The position numbers and the translations under genes are program-made. DNA of 64,000 nt from Obelidium mucronatum (lineage: Eukaryota > Chytridiomycota > Chytridiomycetes > Chytridiales > Chytriomycetaceae), in the NCBI GenBank assembly GCA_025765595.1, contig JAIVFH010000040.1, positions 230,080 to 294,079 on the forward strand, in the 5' to 3' direction. Positions 55,868 to 64,000 of the stretch are shown here, piece after piece (positions within the stretch are counted from its first letter, which is position 1; the number at the start of each line of letters is the position of its first letter). Below the pieces are notes generated by a model. It had not been told where the DNA came from, ran no database searches, and worked only from the letters and a program-made list of their open reading frames with translations.

Positions 55868-57871
55868 ATGAAGTGCAGCAATCCCAACTGTGTCGAGTTT
55901 CAATTTCTGCTGACCGACTTTCTGGAGTTGCGGACTGAAATTTTAAACAAGACTGAGAAGTTGGTGGCACTGCTTGGGAACAACAACGGCCTTGTCCCTC
56001 CCCCGCAAGAACCACCCGCTATCGCGGTCGATATCGATAGGCACTGGGGAGAAAGACAAGGAAAAGGACAAGGACAAGGACAGGCAGAAGTCGCCGCGCG
56101 AAGAGGCGTTGAAGCGCTTTGACTTTGAGGTCCAAGTCGAAGACGACAGCGACTTGGCGGACGAGGCGCACAGCTCGCACCTCGACCTCGGACTGCGGTG
56201 GACGCCGGCGGACTACCGCGCGGACAGCGACGTCAACAAGTCGGCGGCGCCCGGCGAGCTGTTTGACAAGCGCAGCGCACGCGGCCGCCCGGCGAGCGTG
56301 CTGAGTGCGCTGGGCGCCGGCGGCGGGCGGAGTGCGCGCGCGTCGGCCGGCAATCTTCGACGCGCGCGCGTCGACGGCCACGCGAAGTCCGCACAGCCGC
56401 CGAAACAACAACGCCGCCGCCGACGAGCCCGCCGCGGCGCACGTCGCCTGTCAGCATCCCGAGCATCAACTGCGCCGCGTCGAACGAGTTCTTGCGCGCA
56501 AAGGCGGACTCAGTGGTCGAGAATACGCTTCTCGTCAGACAGCATCGACAGCAGCATGAGCTCGCCCGAAGCGCCCAGTCTCGGAAACTACGTGTTTGGC
56601 TCGAGTCCAAATGCAATGAAAAAAGACTCAAAGAAGAAACACAGACTGTCGCTGGTGGGCGCTTCCAATCTGCAGACAATCAACAGCGCGAGCGGCCTCA
56701 GGAGCGATGATGGCTCTGTGCATCGCTCAACGCCGTCCTTTGTTGAACCAAAGAAGGACTTGCCTCCTTCAAGCATGCTCAAGTATACATTTGGATCCAT
56801 AAAGTCTACTGGAACTGGAAAAAAGGTCCTACAGACCAAATGTCGAGTCATGAGACTGAGAATAATAATGGTTCCTCGTCTGTGATTTCTGTTAAGTATG
56901 GGACCCCAAAACTCGATCATCAAGATGGGTTCCACAACAGCAACAACACTTCTAAAAAGGCATCAAACTCTATCAATATTGTGGTCCCCAATGCACCACG
57001 GAGAAAATCAGGACTTCAACACATGTATGTGGCGGGACAAGAGGAAACGTCTCCACCTGTACCACAATCGCGTCGAACAAGTTCGAAATACACGAGACCA
57101 ATGAGTGTTATGACTCAAAGAGGGACAGGAAGTGAGTTGGATGGCAAAGACAAGGAAGACGTGGATTTTGTTACATCTCCTACCACCACCCCTGCTCAAA
57201 AGTCCGTAGTAAATTCCATCTGGCATGGATATTTGTTTCTCTTTTTGCTTCCCGCTTTTGACAACAAAGGACGACCTTTGACCTCAGATCAATTTGACGG
57301 TTCTGATTTGGATGGAATTAGTTTTGGAGTTCACGGATTACATCCAAAGTCATACTTTTGCACTGCATTAGATTTCGTAATGTCTTGTGAGTGTCTCCGG
57401 TTTTTTTATTTTATTTTATTTTATTTTATTTTATTTTATTTTTTATTTTATTTTTTTTAAACTTTGTTCTTACCTTTCTAAATCCTTCATTAGTCTTGAT
57501 GTTTGCATGTCTTTGGATTGTACCCTTCATCATTAGCTATCATCTGGATTACGCATCGATACTGGGACTGTCCATGATGTTTGATTCTTTTTTTCAATTC
57601 TTTAGCCTTTTAATTTCATTATTATACTTATTGTTTGATCATCCCAGAGTCACGACAGTATTCGCTATAGATACTACGATATCCTGTTTTACTCCACAGT
57701 CATCCAACCTGCACGCAATGTGCAGCTTCCGAGAGTATGAAGCCCTGCGACCTCCCTTGCAAGAGTGGATTGTCCACCATTGGTTGAAAATACAGCTGCC
57801 GATAGATTTTTTATCAGTGGTAAAAGATTCACAAAGAAGCTCGGCTTCCCACATCCCCCAAAAATCTAACC

Positions 57872-57902
<31 letters not shown>

Positions 57903-59319
57903 AGATTCCATTCGAGCTATACTTTAACATGGATCTGTTTATCGAGCGTCCACTCCTTCGCCTGCTCTGCCTCTTCCGAATACTAAGGTTCTATAGACTC
58001 CCAAGCATGATATCCAGATGTGCAATCTTTCGGAAAATGAAGTCTGGGATGGAGTCCAAGATGGGAACAGGGATAAGCAAAGTGGTCCCGCTGATGATTG
58101 CAATCTTTGTGTTTATCCATTTCAATGCGTGTACGATTTTCTTTGTGGGTAGTTTGAGTGGGTTTGTTGGGTGGAGTACTGTTTGGATGGAGTTTGATGA
58201 TGCGGATGGTGAGGGGGGTTTTTTTTGTTGAATGTTTTTTTTTCCTTTATTTTTGCAATTAACGTTATACTTCAGTTTTGAGGTTTTACATTTGGAGTTT
58301 CTTCCAAGCGGCAGGGAATCTATTTCCCATGAGTTTTAAGCCGCAGACCGCGGTTGAGCAAGTGGTGGAGTGTTTCTATATTGTGGTTGGGGCCGTTTTG
58401 GTGAGTTGGTTGTAAAAATTAATTCTTGATTCTTGAGGGGGTTTTCTTAAAAATTTATTTGTCGTAGTATGCTGTTTTTATTGGTTCGATATCTTCAGCG
58501 GCAATGAGTATTAATCCGTCTGGTCGGCTGTACAATCAAAAGATGGAGGAACTGGTGGATTACGTGAAATGGAAGAAGCTTGGAAATGCTACGAAAGAGA
58601 AACTCATTAGTTATTATGAGACAAAGTATCGTGGGAAATACTTTGAAGAGGATAGCTTGCTGAGTGATATGAACGAGTCGTTGAGAACTGTGAGCTGGCC
58701 TTTTTTTTTTTTTTCTCTTGTATCCCTTCTAAACAGGTGACAATCGGGCAAAAACTTTTTTTTTGGTATACAGGAGATTTCGTTACACAATACAAGAGCA
58801 TTGATTGAAAAGGTTCCCTTCCTACGACGAACAGAGAATGACGGACGCGACGAAATCTTTTTCAACCGAATCGCGACAGTATTACATGCGCGGTATTACA
58901 TCCTGGGAGACTATATAACCAAACAAGGAGATAGTGGGTCAGACATGTTTTTCATTGTCAGTGGGAAGTTGAATGTGTTTGTGAATGGAACCAAAGTTGT
59001 CTCGCTTTATGATGGTGCTTATATAGGAGGTAAATTGAGCACACTACAAAAAAAAGATTCGCGTGAAACTAATATTAAAAAAAAACTCTCGTAGAAGTGG
59101 CATTGATATCGAAAGTCCTGAGAACAGCAACAGTTCAAGCTGCAATGCCGTCAGTGCTATACCGACTGACGCATACTGATTTCCATGCGGTTATTAACGA
59201 GTTTTCGGATATGAAGATGCGGATAGATCGGTTAGCCCGTGAGGGGAAAAAAGATGGTTCGTGAGGCTGAGGAGGGGATTTTTGCTAAGCCGACGATATC
59301 GCGACAAGTGTCCAACTAA
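55868..59319 (+). CDS. HCN/CNG-like channel with atypical pore, copy 4 (apparent frame breaks)
   Basis: ATG at 55868 (MKCSNPNCVEFQFLLTDFLE). The head leads to SSHLDLGLRWTPADYRADSD in a different frame (switch near 56035-56045), a GC-rich Arg/Ala-rich stretch, then KDSKKKHRLSLVGAS. A second switch near 56825-56850 beside a run of A leads to the pre-S1 block (PAFDNKGRPLTSDQFDG; HGLHPKSYFCTALDFVMS). S4 is RILRFYRLPSMISRCAIFRK; the pore is WSFFQAAGNLFPMSFKPQTA, here without the intron found in the other three. C-linker and cyclic-nucleotide domain are complete (YIG spliced to EVALISKVLRTATVQA). A TGA at 59262 would end the protein early. A one-base change in the preceding A run would extend it to 59319. 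So the membrane and ligand parts are intact and the ends uncertain. Confidence 0.7.
57401..57460. repeat. (TTTTA)n microsatellite in an intron of channel copy 4
   Basis: About ten units of TTTTA just after the pre-S1 exon, partly broken at the right end. Confidence 0.85.
57872..57900. repeat. Poly(A) run in an intron of channel copy 4
   Basis: 29 uninterrupted A, ending just before the acceptor CTAG at 57901. Confidence 0.9.
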
Positions 59320-59447
59320 GATTCTATGTGTTTATACTTGAAAAAAGGAAGGGGGGACTGTTATTATATTATAATTATTTATAATTTTAATTTATTATTT
59401 TAATTTATAGCCTTACTTTAGTTCATTCTTTTTTATTATTATTGACG

Positions 59448-60111
59448 ATGTCGTTGCTCTCGCGCCTAGGACCACGCGAGACCAGTGCAACCTCCCGGCC
59501 AATCAACTACGGGAATGAATCTCTAAGTCTACAGACTGCATTTGAAAACGAAGACAGCGATTTAGCCTCAAAGTGGTTTGCACTGGACTTGAGCAATCTG
59601 AACCCATCAGAAACCGACGAAGAAACTGACTTTGACGCGGCGCAAAACTCTCTGATTTCTTGTTTCAATACATCCGAAAACGACAGCAGCGAAGCCTTTT
59701 CACACTTCAACTTTGCTGCTCAACTTGTGCTCAACAACCTGGCCCAGGAAACTGGATGGGTCCTGGGCCCGCTTCGTCAGCTCAATCTAACACTATTTCG
59801 GCTTGCGAAAAAAGCGGGTGGCCTCGAAGAAGCGGCGCGGACAATGAACAAGGCTTTTAGTGTCTGCGCAACGGATCGAGTGAATCCAATCACCAAATCG
59901 CGTAAATGGGGCATTTACTATCTCGCCAACATCCTGTTCCGCACCTACTTTTGCGTAAACAAGCTCAATCTGTGTAATAACTTGATTCGATCGTTTAAAG
60001 GATTGGATTTGCCGCCGTTGGAGGCTTTTCCTGTGGCGGATCGAGTTACCTATTGTTATTACATTGGTGTTTTGGCGTTTTATGAGGAGCAATATTCAAA
60101 AGTTTGTGGAC

Positions 60112-60151
<40 letters not shown>

Positions 60152-60874
60152 GGTTGCCAGATGTTGGGCTAAAAACCGTCGTTAAACTTGCAAGGCCCAA
60201 GAAAATCTGTCGTTTGCATTACAGAACTTTGCACCACTGACAAGTCCCGAAAGGATCCAGAACCGCGTTCTGCTGTTGACGCATTTGATTCCCATCAATC
60301 TTCTTACGGGTATATCCCCATCTCCTGCGCTCTTTGAGGCGCACCCGCAACTAGATCATCTTTTTCGTGACTTGGTCGGGGCTATTGGTGCTGGTCTTTT
60401 GGGAACATTTGATGACTTGCTTGCTCAGAAGCAGAAGGCGTTGATCAAAGCGGGTGTTTATTTGACGATGGAGAGGTGTCGGTTGATTTGTTTTCGGAAT
60501 TTGGCGAAAAGAGTGTGAGTGGTGCTGTTTTCCTTACTTTTATACTGACAGACAAGAAGTTGACACCACTTTTCACAAATGGACAGGTTTTTGATTCGTG
60601 AGAAAAATACTCGATTGGTGCTTCAGGATATTTTGACGGCTGTAACAGTGGCTGGCTGTGTTGCAGATATGGATGAGATTGAGTGTATGGTCGCGAATTT
60701 GATTGATAAAGTGAGTAGTTTTGGTATGAATTCATATGATGTGGAGGTTTATTTTTAAACTTGATTTTTTTTTCTTATCAGGGTCTCTTGAAGGGCTATA
60801 TTTCGCACGAGAAGTTGGTTCTTGTGTTGAGTCCAAATAACGCGTTTCCAGCGCTCAGCTCTGTTTCTGTATAA
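59448..60874 (+). CDS. PCI-domain protein, PCID2/Thp1 (CSN12-like) family
   Basis: Family members act in mRNA export (TREX-2) or with the COP9 signalosome. The ATG used is 59448; the frame extends six bases upstream without ATG. Helical repeats read FAAQLVLNNLAQETGWVLGP, AGGLEEAARTMNKAFSVCAT, SRKWGIYYLANILFRTYFCV and CNNLIRSFKGLDLPP, then YCYYIGVLAFYEEQYSK spliced (intron about 60100-60197) to AQENLSFALQNFAP. The PCI core follows: RVLLLTHLIPINLLTGISPS, ALIKAGVYLTMERCRLICFR, then the winged-helix part VADMDEIECMVANLIDK and GLLKGYISHEKLVLVLSPNN. It ends ALSSVSV at 60874. The length of about 410 residues is normal. Which paralogue it is cannot be decided. Confidence 0.88.
60114..60150. repeat. 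Poly(T) run of 37 in an intron of the PCI gene
   Basis: 37 uninterrupted T within the first intron; long homopolymers are prone to length errors. Confidence 0.9.
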
Positions 60875-61091
60875 ATGCCACAAATATATAAAGAAAGCTG
60901 ACTCTCCCCCCGTACAGATGGATATTTTTTTTTGTCCCAGTGATTTTCATTCCTTTCAAAAAGAGATTGCCCAGACAGTCCTTCTTTTTTAAGAACCGAA
61001 GCTGCAGGATTACACCTCGACGATCGAGGACAGTAAAATCGATTGGAAACTCAATATCTTTGCCAGCCTTAGTCCTGCAAGTGTCCAAAGA

Positions 61092-62320
61092 ATGAACAAC
61101 TTTGCTCAGAAGGAGTTCAACACTATTGTTGCAGGATCATGTATCCTGGCAATGAACGCAGGATTTATTAACGTCGTCACGCTTGCTGGTGTTTTTTCTG
61201 TAACTGTTTCTCACGTGGTAAGCTCTATTTCTTATGAGGAACGCGTGACTTTTGTGGTAATGTTGATTCCACGGATTTCAAATAGACAGGAAACGTGTCC
61301 CGTATTGCCATATCTATCTTTCAAGGAGATATTACAACACTAAGCTTAGTTACATCTATTCTATTCTCCTTCATGTTTGGTGCCTTCATATCAGGATACA
61401 TGGTCGGGGATGGAAAGTTTGTGTTGGGTCGATCTTATGGATACGCGCTAATGCTGGAAAGTGCGATGCTATTTATAAGTTTTTTAACTCTAAGAGGAGA
61501 GTATATTGTCGGAGAGTGGTGTGCGGCTTTTGCTTGTGGACTTCAGGTGTTAAACAAAAAAAATTGTTGGTTCGATTTCGTGTCTAATTGCGATTCCCCT
61601 TAAAAAAAAGAACGCTATGGCGACAAGTTACAGTGGCTTAGTTGTTCGAACTACTCATATGACTGGAATCGCAACAGACATTGGAAATATTCTCGGACAG
61701 GCGTGCCGTCAAGACAGCAATGCCGAGGTCTGGAGATTATACGTCCATGTACCTATCTTGATTAGTTATTGTTTTGGTGGAGTTCTTGGTCAAATCGCGT
61801 GTAAGTTTTTTGCCAGTGATAAAGTCATATTGGCTAAATTGTTTATCCCTTCATCTTAGACTACTTCCTGAAAGAAGAATCCCTGCTTGTACCATGCTTC
61901 TTCACAGGAATCACGGCTGGAATCTATCTTTCCTTGCCATTCATCCAAACCGCGACTCAACACTATCTACACCGTGAGATGTTACAAAAGAAGGGACCAA
62001 CACGACGTTCAACTTTGGAGATCCGTATGGTTGGTGACCCACGTCAAGTCGGCGGTGTCATACTCACCGACGCGAAAAGCGTTCCTGGCCTCAATCACGC
62101 AAACAGTGATATGGAGATTCGAGAATTCTTTGGAGATGTGAATGATAGTTTTGATGAGCTGGACGTTGAAACTGGAAAAGCAAAAGACGCCAAAGGAAAG
62201 GAAATGACAAAAGCAATTGTTGTGGAAAAGTCTAATACTTTGGGTGGTGGAAAGTATGTTGGAGTGTTGCAGGATGAGGGAAGCACCGAAGTCCTGACGT
62301 CAAATCATCCAATGCAGTGA
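61092..62320 (+). CDS. DUF1275 (YoaK-type) multi-pass membrane protein
   Basis: ATG at 61092. Membrane segments begin SCILAMNAGFINVVTLAGVF; VSVTVSHV-type sequence is spliced to TGNVSRIAISIFQGD, matching the DUF1275 signature VSHVTGNVSR. Further segments: TSILFSFMFGAFISGYMVGD, YALMLESAMLFISFLTL, then after an intron the second signature ATSYSGLVVRTTHMTGIATD-like with GNILGQACR, VPILISYCFGGVLGQIA and VPCFFTGITAGIYLSLPF. The final 110 residues are a soluble, charged tail (STLEIRMVGDPRQ; VETGKAKDAKGKEM) that is longer than in bacterial homologues. Introns lie near 61220-61285, 61545-61613 and 61800-61860. The substrate of the family is unknown. Confidence 0.88.
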
Positions 62321-62463
62321 ATTTTTAGGGGGAGTAATATGCTGCTACAGATTTGCCGTTCGAAATCACTTTTTTTTTTGGATTGCAACCGTTTATTAGA
62401 ATCGTTAAGAATATACTCTAGTCTTATAAAGAAAAATCACTAAAATTTGATAGACAGGATGTA

Positions 62464-62535
62464 GCCTTTATAGCTCAGTGGTAGAGCGCAGCACTTGTAA
62501 TGCTGAGGTCCGTAGATCAATCCTGCGTGAGGGCA
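62464..62535 (+). tRNA. tRNA-Thr (anticodon TGT)
   Basis: Acceptor stem GCCTTTA pairs with TGAGGGC (with G-T pairs). The D arm has AGCTCAGTGGTAGAGC, the anticodon stem CAGCA/TGCTG encloses loop CTTGTAA, and the T stem CGTAG/CTGCG encloses ATCAATC. The discriminator base is A and there is no intron. The T loop departs from TTCRA, so function is likely but not certain. Confidence 0.8.
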
Positions 62536-62654
62536 TTACCATTACAATCGCTTTTCATCTGGAACGATATTTAAATGTTTGATGTGTCAAAATCCGCCCA
62601 AAGGCTCTCTAACTGAAGTAACACTATTGTGCTTTTTGCTCAAAATCAAAAAGA

Positions 62655-63110
62655 TGTCCCCTTTCTTTCCGGCGGAGACGGAGAGCGTCTTTTATTCGTG
62701 GTGGTGGTGGAGTGAGAAGAACGAGAAGTTTTTTGGGACAAGGTGTGATTGCTGATAGTGACGGCGATGAAGCGAGCAATAATGGTGGATGGAGCGACGA
62801 TGATGATGTGGGCTACAGTGAAGATGATGACGACGAGGATGCTGAGGATGGAATTCCGCGGATTCTAATTGTGATGGAATTGGCGATTCATGGAACAATG
62901 ATGGACTATATCAATCGAGTACAAGGCAGTGGGGGCGTCGGTCAAGATATTTGGATGCGATGGGCGAAACAGTTGGCCAGTGCAGTGGATAATGTACATT
63001 CCTTTGGGTTTATCCATCACGATATCAAGCCTCATAATTGTTTGGTGAGTTTCTTGGCGAAATTTAAAATGAGTTTACTGATATTTATTTGGAATAGTTG
63101 ACTGAGATAC
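62655..63110 (+). pseudogene. Truncated duplicate of the 32-35 kb protein kinase
   Basis: About 455 bp nearly identical to the minus-strand kinase region 33110-33540: the Arg-rich insert (with frame changes), the acidic insert GWSDDDDVGYSEDDDDEDAE, ILIVMELAIHGTMMDYINRV, WMRWAKQLASAVDNVHSFGF and IHHDIKPHNCL. It includes the following intron in full. Homology stops a few bases into the next exon. It has no Gly-loop, Lys or DFG, so it cannot encode an active kinase. The retained intron shows DNA-level duplication, not a retro-copy. It is about 120 bp downstream of the tRNA-Thr gene. Confidence 0.88.
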
Positions 63111-63510
63111 GGTGCTCAGTACGTTCCGTCAATTTTTCAAAAAACAAAAAAAGAGTTTCTGACCAATCGAGTTTCCAACCAATCAGATTTCACCTCCAGA
63201 ACGTCAAAAGAATCACCAATGTACAGGCCCCCCTCGTTTACCACGTCCTTCTGCCACCTCTGCCAATCTATCATTAGGATTGCGGGGCTCGTGGCAGGAG
63301 TTTTACTTCTTCTGGTTGTCATGAACAACTGCTCGGCGGACCTCCTCAAAGGCTCCCCAATCTTGCTGCTTCGGAGTGCTTCCATCGAAGCGTGTTGAGT
63401 ATTACGCATAAAAGATACAATATCACTTGCACTACTTAACAGAGATTAGAAATAAACTATAAGTTATACGGATTGAATAATTCAACTCGAATCTTTATTA
63501 ATAGAATAAA

Positions 63511-63583
63511 AGGAGTTTCCGTGATTCGAACCTGGGGCATAACGCTCTCAAAGCCAGCGGATGACCGCTGCACCAAACGCATC
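63511..63583 (-). other. Degenerate tRNA-like element with A and B box
   Basis: On the minus strand TTGGTGCAGCGG fits a Pol III A box and GGTTCGAATCA fits a B box at tRNA-like spacing. The anticodon and acceptor stems pair poorly. It is a tRNA pseudogene or a SINE head rather than a working tRNA. Confidence 0.45.
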
Positions 63584-64000
63584 TTTCCTGCATGCTTTCC
63601 AAACCAAAACACCATAATACATCGGCCGTGCGCTGCCGAGATTAAGGGACGCCTTAACCAGAGATGGGTTATGCTTTTGGACCTTGGCGGCATGTGGTTT
63701 TAACAGCTGCTCACATGTAGAAAGATGAAGACATTTTGTAAATGTAACCTTTATTATTGAGTATTAACGCCGTCAGACGGCGATAAATTTCCCCTTCACA
63801 AATTTCCCCCAATTGGAAATCGCCATGTCAAGTTGATGCACTGCCTCAATGGGCAAATGGGATACGAGGTTTTCAACCTCAACAGGTCTCAATGGGACCA
63901 TGTAAAAGACTAAAGCAACAGTAAAACGCTATAAAAGCGGAGTCTGTGGCAGGGAAAAAGATAACAACTTGTCTCCTGAGAAACAATTAACCACATAAAG
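63584..64000. other. Right-edge non-coding sequence with one hairpin
   Basis: No gene seen. A perfect hairpin CGCCGTC-A-GACGGCG lies at 63768-63782, followed by ATAAATTT, like the intronic hairpins. Confidence 0.5.

Noticed and set aside
63511..63583. A functional tRNA on the minus strand
   Set aside because: A and B boxes are present, but the anticodon stem and T stem have several mismatches and no acceptor stem could be drawn, so it is listed only as tRNA-like.

Overview
The window looks like 64 kb of nuclear DNA from an early-diverging fungus, most likely a chytrid (Chytridiomycota). This is inferred from gene content. It combines fungal-type genes (two Gti1/Pac2 WOPR regulators, two tandem fungalysin M36 metalloproteases) with genes typical of zoosporic fungi (a tandem family of HCN/CNG-like channels, Crypton-like tyrosine recombinases, a Sel1-repeat kinase). 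Most genes are cut by many short GT-AG introns of about 40-150 bp with A/T-rich acceptors. No operons or bacterial ribosome binding sites are seen.

Layout. 1-13.7 kb is a conserved housekeeping block: importin-7/8-like karyopherin (-, cut by the left edge), proteasome alpha-1/PSMA6 (+), a WOPR regulator (-), a Sen1/senataxin helicase (-) and, head-to-head with it, the Pol III factor BRF1 (+). 13.9-28.6 kb is a transposon island. It holds an IS630/mariner-type DDE transposase, a tyrosine-recombinase element paired with a divergent PHD-finger protein, a second DDE transposase next to a protein with tandem SUMO-interacting motifs and a possible SAP helix, and a Crypton-like recombinase with its own PHD finger and a divergent partner gene. 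The island is bounded by Sel1-repeat DNA: a decayed fragment on its left and an intact Sel1-repeat kinase on its right, in the same orientation.

28.9-36.6 kb carries two protein kinases, a LITAF-domain protein and an unknown protein with a PP1-docking-like motif. 36.9-42.2 kb carries two tandem secreted fungalysins. 42.3-44.7 kb carries a second WOPR regulator and a NAT9-like acetyltransferase. 44.8-59.3 kb is four tandem same-strand HCN/CNG-like channel genes; 59.4-62.3 kb has a PCI-domain protein and a DUF1275 membrane protein. The end holds tRNA-Thr(UGU), a truncated copy of the 33-kb kinase and a degenerate tRNA-like element.

Most interesting: (1) the four channels share a pore loop in which the K+ filter GYG is replaced by S-F/L-K, while the C-linker and cyclic-nucleotide pocket look normal; copies 2-4 carry frame breaks. 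(2) Two recombinases are each associated with a PHD zinc finger, fused in one and a separate divergent gene in the other. (3) An element-associated protein carries tandem VIDLT motifs. (4) A family of tiny CGCC-loop-GGCG hairpins sits in introns of at least four unrelated genes. All family calls come from reading motifs; no searches were run. Exon boundaries are approximate unless stated.
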